Shown one piece after another: positions 37,988-47,274 of a stretch of DNA of 64,000 nucleotides. The notes under the pieces were generated by a model that was given only the letters and a program-made list of their open reading frames with translations, was not told where the DNA came from and did not search any database. The translations under genes and the position numbers were made by a program. Every line of letters starts with the position of its first letter. The first letter of the stretch is position 1. Origin of the DNA: Bacteroidia bacterium. Lineage in GTDB: Bacteria; Bacteroidota; Bacteroidia; Flavobacteriales; Flavobacteriaceae. The stretch is taken from contig JAUIEK010000006.1 of the NCBI GenBank assembly GCA_030428865.1, forward strand, positions 58,244 to 122,243, read 5' to 3'.

Positions 37988-39125
37988 GTCTAATAATTTT
38001 TTTGAAATAATTTAGGAGGTCCTGATACTTTTCATCAATCGATGGATATTCAGACAAAACTCTTTCTCCTTTATTTATTAATTGCTTATATAATTCTTTA
38101 TCCGTAATAAGCTGTTTTATTTTTAAAGCAGCATCATTAGCATTTCCTGCTTCAAAAAATAGAGCTGCGTCCTTACAATTATCTCGCGCGAATGATAAAT
38201 CAGACGTAACAATAGGAACTTTCAAAGCCATAGATTCAAGATAGGTAGCAGAGAAAACCTCTAACAATGTGGGCAAAAATACTAATTTTGATTTTTTATA
38301 GTAATATAAACAGTCTTTAATTTTTAGCACCCCTACATTAGAAATTAATTCAGAGACCTCTAATTTTTTTGCTAACGTATTTATTTTCATCCATAAACTT
38401 GAATCTTCCGGAATTGTTAAAATAAACTGAACCGAAAGCTTATGCTTATTTTTAAGCACATTAGCAACCAATGGAATTAAATCAAGATTCTTGTGCTCAT
38501 AAGGTGCTGATAAGCAGAATATTAAATTCTCCTTCTTAGATGAATCTTCTGGGAATTCTATTTTTTCTTTCTCTTGAAGAAATAGTTTATTTAAAGAATT
38601 AGGGATAACTTTTATATTTCTTTTTGGGAAAAAGATCTTTTTTGAAATCCCCCTCTTGGCTGCCTCAGTTTGCGTTTCTATATAATCAGCATTTCTTGCC
38701 CACAGCCTTCGATAAATAATACCTAGTTTAACAATAATTTTCCTATGCAATCCAGAAACAGTATGCCAAGGCAAAGGATCATCATTAAACTCCCAGGGGT
38801 TAGTATAACGCCCTATCTCAATTTCTTTAAAAGAAATGTATGAAGGAAACCCTACAGAGTAAACAATACTCGGTTTAAATCTTCTTGCTATTTGCTTTAT
38901 AAACTTCCTACTCTTTATTCCAGAAAATACTCTAGAAGGTGAAGTTTTTACACACTTAATTCGGGAATCATTTTTAAGTTGATCACTAAGGTTTAAATAT
39001 ATTCCCTCTGAAACTAGAAATAGCCATTCAAAATCATTATTTTTGATCACATTTTCAATAAAGGATACTCCTACTTGTATTCCTCCACCAACAACTAACG
39101 TACTCGCATTTACTAGTATTTTCAA
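37974..39125 (-). CDS. GT4-family glycosyltransferase
   Basis: The 383-residue GT-B protein has a glycine-rich N-terminal loop (STLVVGGGIQVG) and a C-terminal nucleotide-sugar region with LPTLLEVFSATYLESMALKVP (the ExxE-type motif around EVFSATYLE). The substrate cannot be read from the sequence. The start must be TTG at 39125, because an in-frame stop lies four codons upstream and no ATG precedes the glycine loop. It overlaps the PP-loop gene by 14 bases. Confidence 0.83.
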   Translation of the reverse strand: MKILVNASTLVVGGGIQVGVSFIENVIKNNDFEWLFLVSEGIYLNLSDQLKNDSRIKCVKTSPSRVFSGIKSRKFIKQIARRFKPSIVYSVGFPSYISFKEIEIGRYTNPWEFNDDPLPWHTVSGLHRKIIVKLGIIYRRLWARNADYIETQTEAAKRGISKKIFFPKRNIKVIPNSLNKLFLQEKEKIEFPEDSSKKENLIFCLSAPYEHKNLDLIPLVANVLKNKHKLSVQFILTIPEDSSLWMKINTLAKKLEVSELISNVGVLKIKDCLYYYKKSKLVFLPTLLEVFSATYLESMALKVPIVTSDLSFARDNCKDAALFFEAGNANDAALKIKQLITDKELYKQLINKGERVLSEYPSIDEKYQDLLNYFKKIIRHEFE

Positions 39126-39152
39126 TCTATTTTTTTAAAATTCAAGTATTTT

Positions 39153-40211
39153 TTATAAATCTATTCCGCAAAAATCCAACAATTTCTTCGAAATATTTTC
39201 TAATAAATATTTTTTCTTACTTAATTTTCCTTGCTGTGAAAAATCAAGTCTTTTTTGTTCATCACTCATTAAAAAGAGAAGTTTTTTTCTATATTTTTCT
39301 TTATCTCCAGGGCTAACCAAAAAACCACTTATACCATCTTGAATTATTTCTTCTGGACCTGTATCACAATTATTACTGATACTTGGAACACCCATAACAA
39401 CAGCTTCAAGTAAAGCATTTGGAAAGCCTTCCCATAAAGATGAAAACGCGAATATTGTAGTTTTTGATAAAATTTCATAGGTATCAGTTCTTTTTCCTAA
39501 AAGCTTTATTCTATCTTTCATTCCTAAATCATTAATATAATCTTCAAGTGCTTTTCTTAATGATCCTTCTCCTACAATTTGCAAAACCCAATCTGGGTTT
39601 CCTACTTCAAAAAATATATCTATTAAATATTTATGATTTTTTTGCTCTTCTAAACTTCCAACAACAGTAATTATTTTATCATTATTAGGCTGCCACTCAA
39701 AATTGATTTCACTTATTGGGTTAGGTAGAACTAGTATATTCTTATTCAACTTTTCTTTTTGCAACAACTTTAATGCTTTACTAGTTTGCACAACTACTCC
39801 AGTAGCCATAGGATAAAGTAATTTACGCAGTATGGCATGTACAGTATTTTGAGGTTTCATATATGGACTGTTCCTATCAAAAAGATAAGTCTTTTGTTTA
39901 AGCCCTAAAGTTGACAACATTACTATTTCATTATAGAATTCAAGAAAAGAAAATATTAGATCTGGCTTTAATCTTTTAATACTTCTTCTATAGTATCTTA
40001 GCGTTTTAAGAAAGCTTTTAATAGATCGAGATACTTTAAAAGCCGGCACAAGTAGATTAACACGTTTATCTAATGGAAAGTCTACTTTAGTAAAAAGACA
40101 AATTAAAGTAATCTCAAAATTTTTATCAACCATATTATTAGCCAAAAGGCTAACAACTTTTTCTGCCCCTCCAATTTCTAATGATGGTATAATAAAACAT
40201 ATCTTTTTCAT
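39153..40211 (-). CDS. GT4-family glycosyltransferase
   Basis: The 352-residue GT-B transferase has an N-terminal PSLEIGGAEKVVSLLAN acceptor loop. Its C-terminal domain has VVGSLEEQKNHKYLID, LGKRTDTYEILSK and SSLWEGFPNALLEAVVMGVP, the standard GT4 donor-site motif with both glutamates. It resembles GalNAc- or GlcNAc-type transferases such as PglA/PglJ, but the sugar cannot be assigned. It is one of four GT4-type transferases in the locus. Confidence 0.87.
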   Translation of the reverse strand: MKKICFIIPSLEIGGAEKVVSLLANNMVDKNFEITLICLFTKVDFPLDKRVNLLVPAFKVSRSIKSFLKTLRYYRRSIKRLKPDLIFSFLEFYNEIVMLSTLGLKQKTYLFDRNSPYMKPQNTVHAILRKLLYPMATGVVVQTSKALKLLQKEKLNKNILVLPNPISEINFEWQPNNDKIITVVGSLEEQKNHKYLIDIFFEVGNPDWVLQIVGEGSLRKALEDYINDLGMKDRIKLLGKRTDTYEILSKTTIFAFSSLWEGFPNALLEAVVMGVPSISNNCDTGPEEIIQDGISGFLVSPGDKEKYRKKLLFLMSDEQKRLDFSQQGKLSKKKYLLENISKKLLDFCGIDL

Positions 40212-40227
40212 TCAACTAAACATCAAC

Positions 40228-41253
40228 TTACTTAATTGTCTCTTTATACTGCTTAATGACCATATCTACCATCCAACCATAAGGATTAAAAGAGCCTTCA
40301 TACCAATTCATTTGCTCATCCCAATATCCAACACATAAGTCATATGCTTCTTTAACAAACGCATAACTTATCTCTACTACCACAGGTTTTTGGCCATCAT
40401 ACACAAAATCAATAGCAACTGATTGGCCTTTTAATTTCTTTGCAGCATCAAATGCTGCGGCAACGGTTTTATCATCAAAATTTTCTTTTTCATATAATAC
40501 AGAGCCACTACCAGATGCCCTAAAATCATTTTCTCTCACCATACGCTTAACAGCAAAAGCCTTTTTATCAATTACGATAATTCTGATGTCAAACTCATTT
40601 TCAGGAATAAAATCCTGAAAATAAACATATCCTCTCTGCCTACCAATTACCTTAGAAAATTCAGGCTCATATACTAGTCTAATAACTCCTTTTATCAGAC
40701 TCCAAAATCCTATTTTTCCAAGGTTAAATAACCGCCACCTATCTTTTAAATTAGACCAAGCATCATATTGTTTATACCCTGTTTTAAACGATTTATGTAC
40801 AACTTTTTTTGCTTCCGATTTTGTTTTCACAAGCTTAACATTCTCTGAACCGGCTCCGCCCCTTAATTTAAAAACTTTGGGAAAGCTAGTTTTTTCAATC
40901 CAATTCAATGCGTGCTCAGCCTCATAAAAAACATAACTAGGTGCTGATTGAATATTGAGAGATTCAAAGAGATATTTTTGCCCAACCTTGTCATCAAAAT
41001 GCCAATTAGTATTAAAATCTGGAAAAACAATTTTACCCGATTTTTGTATAGCAAACAAAATGGATTTTGCTGCCAGAATCTCTTTAGTATTACCCTGTGA
41101 GTGATGCCACATTATAATTTGGCAATCATCTATATTTGATATAATATTTGTATCTAAACAATCTATTAATTTATAATCTATATTGTTAGATTTACAATAA
41201 TCAATCCAGCGATCACTAAAACTCCCTGGTTTATTGTGAATTCCTATTCTCAT
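40228..41253 (-). CDS. ATP-grasp ligase-like protein of a polysaccharide locus
   Basis: The 341-residue protein looks like a RimK/D-Ala-D-Ala-ligase type ATP-grasp enzyme: a Rossmann-like N-terminal third, KVFKLRGGAGSENVKLV near residue 128 (the glycine-rich ATP loop), YFQDFIPENEFDIRIIVI, and VAIDFVYDGQKPVVVEISYAF with the metal-binding acidic residues. ATP-grasp enzymes join a carboxylate to an amine or similar nucleophile through an acyl phosphate. It overlaps the CapA-like gene by 23 bases. A role in amide-linking an amino acid or amine to a uronic acid is my inference. I do not know its substrate. Confidence 0.75.
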   Translation of the reverse strand: MRIGIHNKPGSFSDRWIDYCKSNNIDYKLIDCLDTNIISNIDDCQIIMWHHSQGNTKEILAAKSILFAIQKSGKIVFPDFNTNWHFDDKVGQKYLFESLNIQSAPSYVFYEAEHALNWIEKTSFPKVFKLRGGAGSENVKLVKTKSEAKKVVHKSFKTGYKQYDAWSNLKDRWRLFNLGKIGFWSLIKGVIRLVYEPEFSKVIGRQRGYVYFQDFIPENEFDIRIIVIDKKAFAVKRMVRENDFRASGSGSVLYEKENFDDKTVAAAFDAAKKLKGQSVAIDFVYDGQKPVVVEISYAFVKEAYDLCVGYWDEQMNWYEGSFNPYGWMVDMVIKQYKETIK

Positions 41254-42376
41254 TTTTATATATTTCTGAGTTTAAAATATCCATTAGCATATCTTTATGG
41301 GATTCACATCGAATGTGATTAAGTACGGATTTTAAATATGCTTTTCTCATTAATAACCTACTCAAACCAGAGCGATTAAAAATTCCTTTCATATATCTCC
41401 CTGGCAGTACAGCAGAAGGAGAAATTAAATTAATTAGTTTATTATTACTCTTTACAAACTTAACCCATTCGTTATGTAACTTATCATCAGAACTAATAAT
41501 TGTATTTATATTTTCCAAATTCAACCTGTAATTTTCTTCTTCTTCACAATCTAAAAAAGTTACTTGATAAGTATCCTTTTTTTGAATTGTTCCTTTTAAA
41601 AGAAGTGATACTGGTTTTTGTTGCTCAAAATTTAATTCTGCTATTTGACCTTTATACCAAGATTCATTATTGTTTTTTTTAGTAAATATCATATTGCCAA
41701 GACTATAGACAATTGGCACTTCTTTATAAATCTCGTATCCACTAATACAATGAGTATGATGTCCTATTACAGCATTAGCACCATTATCAGCATAAAATCT
41801 ATACAACTTAACCATTCTTGGGCTCGGTAAGCTATAATGCTCATGCCCTCCATGAACAATTACTACAATAAAATCGACTTTTTTCTTTATCTCTTTAATC
41901 TGCGTAATATTATCTACTAAATTCATAGGGTTAGCAGTAGCACTATTCGGAGAAACCGACCATTCATTCTCGCAAAAATTCACAAATGCTATTTTTAACC
42001 CCTTCCTATTAATGATTAATGGTTCAGCCGCAGAGGATAAATTTAAACCTGCTCCTAAGTAATTAATATTATTTTGATCACAAAAGGTCATTGTTTCTTT
42101 TAAACCTAATTCTCCATAGTCTAGTATATGATTATTGGCTAAAGTAACCGCTTTAATTTTCAAGTCTAATAAATGATTATAAATTGTTTTATCAGTTCTT
42201 AAGTGTGGTCCTGTTTTTATTATTTTGTGATTTTTTAAATCATCTACAACTGGACATTCTAGATTAACTAAATTGTAGTCAGATTTAGAGAAGTAATCTA
42301 AAATATCCTGTGAAAAAAATTCGTTCTTTGTGAGATTTGGACTTATATAAAAATCTCCTCCAATTATTACCTTCAT
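41231..42376 (-). CDS. CapA/PgsA-like metallophosphatase-fold protein
   Basis: The family signature is clear: GGDFYISPN at the N terminus, VNLECPVVD, LANNHILDYGELGLKET, IVHGGHEHY, and GHHTHCISGYEIYKEVPIVYSLGNMIF (start GHHTHCISG). The metal-ligand pattern of calcineurin-like CapA proteins is complete. CapA is best known from poly-gamma-glutamate capsules, but no CapB/CapC ligase or transporter is present here. The partner is the overlapping ATP-grasp gene. There is no signal peptide, so it is probably cytoplasmic. The 381-residue length is normal. Confidence 0.85.
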   Translation of the reverse strand: MKVIIGGDFYISPNLTKNEFFSQDILDYFSKSDYNLVNLECPVVDDLKNHKIIKTGPHLRTDKTIYNHLLDLKIKAVTLANNHILDYGELGLKETMTFCDQNNINYLGAGLNLSSAAEPLIINRKGLKIAFVNFCENEWSVSPNSATANPMNLVDNITQIKEIKKKVDFIVVIVHGGHEHYSLPSPRMVKLYRFYADNGANAVIGHHTHCISGYEIYKEVPIVYSLGNMIFTKKNNNESWYKGQIAELNFEQQKPVSLLLKGTIQKKDTYQVTFLDCEEEENYRLNLENINTIISSDDKLHNEWVKFVKSNNKLINLISPSAVLPGRYMKGIFNRSGLSRLLMRKAYLKSVLNHIRCESHKDMLMDILNSEIYKNENRNSQ

Positions 42377-42380
42377 CTAT

Positions 42381-43583
42381 TTACAAATTTTTTACAAAAA
42401 AATCATAAAGTACTTTAGCTTGTTTATCCTTACTAAAATATTTTTCTGCAACTCTACGCCCATTAAGTCCAACAGAATTCGAATTATCTGATTGAAGCGC
42501 TTTTTTCAAAACAGAAGCAAAAGATTCTACAGATCCTGGAGTTGCTATATAAGCAGATTTTCCATCTTCCAAGTAATTACCTATCTCTCCTACATCTGTT
42601 ACACAAACAGGATTACCCGTAGCTAAATATTCCCCTAATTTTGTAGGAAATCCTCCTTCTGCCTGCTTGGAATTCGGCCTAGCTAAAGTAAGGATTTTAG
42701 CCTTAGACAGAAACTTAGGAATTTTACTTTTATCCATGTTTCCCAGATATTTAATTCTGTCTTGAACATTATTTTTTTCAATGATTTTTTGTTGAATTTC
42801 AAAATCTTTTTCAGGAATAAGTGGACCTGCTAGCTGTAGATGTATATCAGGAAAATCATTCATAATTTTAATAAATGATTTTATCAATATATCAACACCA
42901 TCTTTTCCATTATTCATTGTACCACAATAGGCTATATAACTTCTCTCATCTATAGGTTCTGAATTATATATTACAGAAAATCGTTTCAAGTCTACGGTCA
43001 TAGGTATATGAGCTAATTCAGACTTGTTATTTAAAAACGTTCTATAATAATTCTTAAGTGTCAGCGTCATAACAGCCATTAAGTCTAAATTGGGTAAAAA
43101 ACTCTCTAAATATCTCTTGTGATTTTTGTCAGAGTGAAACCCTATCCAGCTATACTCGCTTCTTTCTTGAAAAAAACGTGTACTCTTTATCTTCTTCATT
43201 AATTTAATTCCAAGAGGCAATAAAACATCCCCCGTATCTATCCATATATAATCAAATTTACTAAGCCTGCTCTTTCTTTTTAATCTATTAAATAAATATA
43301 GAGAGTTACTAAAAACAAATCTGTTAAAAAATTTTCTCAAAAGAATATTTCGAATATAAAATGGAGATAAGTAAATATAGTTAGGCGATAATTTCTCTTT
43401 GGATTCTAACTGTTGTTTTAACACTTCATTTTTACTAGAAAAGCTTTGAGCAATACAGACATCTATTGATATGTCAAAGTTTAAGAGTCCTTCTACTAAA
43501 GATAAAAACCTATTATTCGAAGCATTTGAATAAATGCATGGGTTAACTTCTTTAATTATCAATATTTTAACTTTAGAGTCCAA
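42381..43583 (-). CDS. GT4-family glycosyltransferase
   Basis: The 400-residue GT-B transferase has AYCGTMNNGKDGVDILIKSF near residue 220, LGNMDKSKIPKFLSKAKIL, and a donor site RPNSKQAEGGFPTKLGEYLATGNPV (GGFPTKLGEYL being the conserved core). The substrate is unknown. The only in-frame start before the body of the protein is TTG at 43583, with a stop three codons upstream. It follows the candidate polymerase after about 20 bases. Confidence 0.85.
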   Translation of the reverse strand: MDSKVKILIIKEVNPCIYSNASNNRFLSLVEGLLNFDISIDVCIAQSFSSKNEVLKQQLESKEKLSPNYIYLSPFYIRNILLRKFFNRFVFSNSLYLFNRLKRKSRLSKFDYIWIDTGDVLLPLGIKLMKKIKSTRFFQERSEYSWIGFHSDKNHKRYLESFLPNLDLMAVMTLTLKNYYRTFLNNKSELAHIPMTVDLKRFSVIYNSEPIDERSYIAYCGTMNNGKDGVDILIKSFIKIMNDFPDIHLQLAGPLIPEKDFEIQQKIIEKNNVQDRIKYLGNMDKSKIPKFLSKAKILTLARPNSKQAEGGFPTKLGEYLATGNPVCVTDVGEIGNYLEDGKSAYIATPGSVESFASVLKKALQSDNSNSVGLNGRRVAEKYFSKDKQAKVLYDFFVKNL

Positions 43584-43603
43584 TAACGCTTACTTAGTTT
43601 AGA

Positions 43604-44911
43604 TTAGTCTGTTAGATTTTTTGTGGAATAAAAATTCCAAAAAATAAATAATGCAATAAAGTTAAACAACTGCCCTTTACCTAAAACTTGATTATTAGCT
43701 CCTAAATAAAAAAACATAATCACAAATAATGTAATTAGAGGTAAAGCTATTACATTTTTATTCAGAACAATGTCTTTCCAGGCCTTACCAAAAAAATAAG
43801 ACATAAAAAAAACTAAAAAGGGCACTCCATAAAATGAAATGTCATTTGCAAAAGCAACATATGCTGTATGCCAATATTGGCCATTTTTCGCATTATATAT
43901 CTTATCAATTCTTTCTTCATAAGTAATTCCTTTTGTATTATAGTAGAACCCTAGCTTTGTTAGAATTGTTGCTAATAAAGGAGAGTTTCCAAAACCATAT
44001 GTTGGTTTATACTCTAGGTCAAATGCTTTATCTAAACCATTATAACCGTGTGTTAAATAAAAATCTAGACCTAGATACCCTCTAATCATATTCTCTGGCA
44101 GCATACTTATAAAGCTTTCACCATAGTTGATAGGTTTATTATTTATAGTATTATAAACCATGCTTTTATTTTTAGTTCTACTCTGAAAAGTACTACCAAA
44201 AAAATAAATTCCTATTATAAGAAAACCAATCAGAATCACTAATCTTTTCATTGAAAATCTAACAAAAAACGTATTGTCTTTCTGGAGAATTAATAAAACA
44301 AAAAGAAAAGGAATATTAAGTATATAATCAAAAACACCTTTATTAGTACCTATGCATAAAAAAGCAAGGATATCACAAAATATCACAAAACCCACAATAC
44401 ATTTTTGCAAAAAGTGAAGCCTCTTCCAATGATATATGGACACGAACTTAACAAAGTATACAACCGGACTAAGAAAAGTGTATATCAGAATCCAAATATT
44501 ACTGAATATAGATGTATTTTTCAGTTCCGATTCATTTTTTAAGAAATACGCGTCAGAAATATCTGTTAAAGCTACACCAAGCCTAAATATAATATCGTTA
44601 ATGGAAATAGAATCCACCTGAAATCGAACTAAAAAATTGGGATATATATAGAGAATAGAAATAAATAAAAGTAAATTCCAATAGCCCTTATTTACGAAAT
44701 TACCATAAAATATTCTTCTTTTAAAAAACTTTGCCTTCAGCCCTCTTTTAAAACCAAATAAAATACTGCCAAAAATTACTCCATTAAACATTATAAGTGC
44801 TAGTATGTTCTCTTTTTCCCAATTCCAAGGACTAATTAAATACATAACAAAAGTTATTATTAAATAACCAATGACTGTTCTTTGAGGAAACTTTAAAACA
44901 TTTATTTTCAT
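43604..44911 (-). CDS. wzy: candidate O-antigen/capsule polymerase (Wzy-like)
   Basis: The 435-residue protein is very hydrophobic, with about ten predicted membrane segments and a larger extracytoplasmic loop between about residues 215 and 345 that contains Arg and Tyr residues. Wzy proteins have little sequence conservation and are called by topology and position. It overlaps the flippase gene by 4 bases and is the only other polytopic protein in the locus. The coding sequence is notably AT-rich. Confidence 0.72.
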   Translation of the reverse strand: MKINVLKFPQRTVIGYLIITFVMYLISPWNWEKENILALIMFNGVIFGSILFGFKRGLKAKFFKRRIFYGNFVNKGYWNLLLFISILYIYPNFLVRFQVDSISINDIIFRLGVALTDISDAYFLKNESELKNTSIFSNIWILIYTFLSPVVYFVKFVSIYHWKRLHFLQKCIVGFVIFCDILAFLCIGTNKGVFDYILNIPFLFVLLILQKDNTFFVRFSMKRLVILIGFLIIGIYFFGSTFQSRTKNKSMVYNTINNKPINYGESFISMLPENMIRGYLGLDFYLTHGYNGLDKAFDLEYKPTYGFGNSPLLATILTKLGFYYNTKGITYEERIDKIYNAKNGQYWHTAYVAFANDISFYGVPFLVFFMSYFFGKAWKDIVLNKNVIALPLITLFVIMFFYLGANNQVLGKGQLFNFIALFIFWNFYSTKNLTD

Positions 44912-46182
44912 ATTACGTTTCTGGTATTTTTCTTCACATAGTTACAATAGTATAAATACATAACTCCAAGATAAATAATACCTGATATCACATAAGCTAT
45001 ACTAGCTCCTATATCTTTCCAAATAGATATTAAAAATATATTCATAAACAGCAATCCTATCCCTACAATAATGGCTCCATTTCTCAACAAATTTCCTTTA
45101 CCATGAGCTCCTAAAAATCTATTATAAAAATCAGCCAATCCATATAATACCATTCCAACACTAACTATGTAAGTTAACCTCACAACTTGTGAAAAACCTT
45201 CGCCATAAAGAAAATTAATGACTGGATTAATAAATAACCATAGAATGGCAATAGCTGCAATACTTAAGAAAAGTGATGTATTAAGTAATTTTCCAGGAAT
45301 CTTAGCTTTATCAGCAAAATCCTTATAATAAATAGTTGCAATTGTATTTGGAATCATTTTTAATGGTGATGAAAACGCTAGAGCTAAAGAAAAAAAACCA
45401 ACACCTATATTTTCTACAGAAAAATAACTAATTAGGATTCCTGAGAGCTGGGAAGCACCAACACCAATAACACTACCTATATAAACATTTAAACCAAATT
45501 TTTTTAAATAATAAAATAATTCCTTATATCGAATAAAAAAATCTGAAAGAACTGGCTTTAGAACCACAAAAAGATATATAAATATGAAAACATTAGTTAT
45601 TAAATACATTGAAAGTATAACATAAAGTCTATCATATCCATCTCCGTTCATCAAATAAAATGCAAAAACATAAAGTATAAGATGGCCCGCAACATTTAAA
45701 AAGCGAGAAATCGTAAGTTCATTAATCCTATTATCAGCATGTAATAATGATTCATAAAATCTCGGAATTAAGAATAAGCAGGAAAAAGGCAATAAAAATA
45801 GTAACGCTAGCTCCAAATCTTTTTCTCGCAGATTATTATCTAGCATAGCGTAAACATATAATGAAATAGCCATAAGTATAGAGAGAACAAATAAAAGAAC
45901 TAATAAAACACCATAGTATCCTTTAGCCGTTTCTTTGTCTTTACTTAAAACTAAAGCTCTATTTCCTGCTTGGAAAATACCGAAATCAAAAAAAATAACT
46001 GCAAAACTGAAAATATTAATCAGAAACGTAAAGTCTCCAAATAACTCAGGGCCCAAATATCGAGTAATAACAACACTGGAGATTATGCTTAACGGAATAT
46101 TGATAAATGTTGTAGAAAATAATTTTATGAATTGATTTACTCTAGGGTTTCTACGATATTTATCGATTATTTTACGAATCAT
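44908..46182 (-). CDS. wzx: Wzx-type oligosaccharide flippase
   Basis: The 424-residue MATE/MOP-superfamily membrane protein has about twelve helices, with an N-terminal NQFIKLFSTTFINIPLSII and RYLGPELFGDFTFL, the usual Wzx opening. It would flip the undecaprenyl-linked repeat unit across the inner membrane. Its position between the nucleotide-sugar genes and the candidate Wzy supports a Wzx/Wzy-dependent pathway, as opposed to an ABC transporter, of which there is no trace here. Confidence 0.9.
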   Translation of the reverse strand: MIRKIIDKYRRNPRVNQFIKLFSTTFINIPLSIISSVVITRYLGPELFGDFTFLINIFSFAVIFFDFGIFQAGNRALVLSKDKETAKGYYGVLLVLLFVLSILMAISLYVYAMLDNNLREKDLELALLFLLPFSCLFLIPRFYESLLHADNRINELTISRFLNVAGHLILYVFAFYLMNGDGYDRLYVILSMYLITNVFIFIYLFVVLKPVLSDFFIRYKELFYYLKKFGLNVYIGSVIGVGASQLSGILISYFSVENIGVGFFSLALAFSSPLKMIPNTIATIYYKDFADKAKIPGKLLNTSLFLSIAAIAILWLFINPVINFLYGEGFSQVVRLTYIVSVGMVLYGLADFYNRFLGAHGKGNLLRNGAIIVGIGLLFMNIFLISIWKDIGASIAYVISGIIYLGVMYLYYCNYVKKNTRNVI

Positions 46183-46224
46183 TTTTTAAACTAGAATTTC
46201 TAGCTAAATATTAACGTTATTTCC

Positions 46225-47274
46225 TTAATGCCTTTCGAAGTATTTCTTATACCAATCCACAAATTCCTTAACTCCTTCTTCGATTGGTGTATCTGGTTTA
46301 TAAGTATAGGATTCTTGAAGCTCATTAACATCAGCGTAAGTTTGAAATACATCTCCCGCTTGCATGGGCATCATAATCTTTTCAGCAATTTTTTCAGTTG
46401 TTTTTTCAATAGCTTCAATAAAATCTAAAAGCTTTACAGGCTTACTGTTTCCTATGTTATATAATTGATATAATTCTTTCTTTGGAGAATCTCTCAATAA
46501 AGTTGCAATAACTCCTTCTATAATATCATCTATGTACGTAAAATCTCTAGATAGATCTCCATTATTAAAAACTTTAATAGGCTTATTATTTAAAATTGCA
46601 TCTGTAAATAAAAACAGAGCCATATCAGGCCTTCCCCAAGGACCATAAACAGTAAAAAATCGTAAACCAATCGTTTGAATACCAAACAAATGACTATACG
46701 TATGAGCCATTAATTCATTTGATTTCTTAGTAGCAGCATAAAGACTTATTGGAAAATCTACATTATCAGATTCTTTAAAAGGGACTTCATCACTATTTCC
46801 ATAAACACTAGAACTACTAGCATATACTAACCTTGACACTTGATAATTTCTACAGCATTCTAAAACATTGATAAATCCTTGAATGTTTGAATCAATATAA
46901 GCTTGCGGATTTTCTATAGAGTACCGTACTCCTGCTTGAGCAGCTAAATTACAAACCAAGTCAAAGTTTTCTTTTTCAAATAGCTCTAACAAATTTTCTT
47001 TATCTTCTAAATTCATTCTGATAAAAGAAAAATAACCTTTATAGTTGATACTACTATCAGTTTGTTGAAGAAATTGTTCTGCAGAAGTTTTGGTAATCCC
47101 TAACTCTTTTAAGCGAGCATATTTCAAATTAATATCATAGTAACCATTTATGTTATCTAACCCAACAACATGATGTCCTAACTCGGCTAATTTTTTAGAT
47201 AGATGAAATCCGATAAAACCTGCCGCTCCTGTAACTAATATTTTTTTACTGTTTTCCAATTTGATAGTATTCAA
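46225..47274 (-). CDS. UDP-glucuronate 4-epimerase-like SDR
   Basis: This extended SDR has VTGAAGFIGFHLSKKL near residue 15, YASSSSVYGNSDEVPF, and a catalytic Tyr-Lys in SLYAATKKSNELMAHTYS. GLRFFTVYGPWGRPDMALF marks the UDP-glucuronate epimerase (CapI/GAE) group. The upstream gene makes UDP-glucuronate, so the product is probably UDP-galacturonate. There is no ATG: the start is TTG, either at 47274 (29-base overlap with ugd) or at 47259 giving MENSKKILVTG (14-base overlap). Confidence 0.9.
   Translation of the reverse strand: MNTIKLENSKKILVTGAAGFIGFHLSKKLAELGHHVVGLDNINGYYDINLKYARLKELGITKTSAEQFLQQTDSSINYKGYFSFIRMNLEDKENLLELFEKENFDLVCNLAAQAGVRYSIENPQAYIDSNIQGFINVLECCRNYQVSRLVYASSSSVYGNSDEVPFKESDNVDFPISLYAATKKSNELMAHTYSHLFGIQTIGLRFFTVYGPWGRPDMALFLFTDAILNNKPIKVFNNGDLSRDFTYIDDIIEGVIATLLRDSPKKELYQLYNIGNSKPVKLLDFIEAIEKTTEKIAEKIMMPMQAGDVFQTYADVNELQESYTYKPDTPIEEGVKEFVDWYKKYFERH

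Noticed and set aside
41231..42376. poly-gamma-glutamate capsule genes
   Set aside because: Only a CapA-like protein is present; CapB, CapC and CapE of the poly-glutamate system are absent, and all other neighbours are sugar enzymes.
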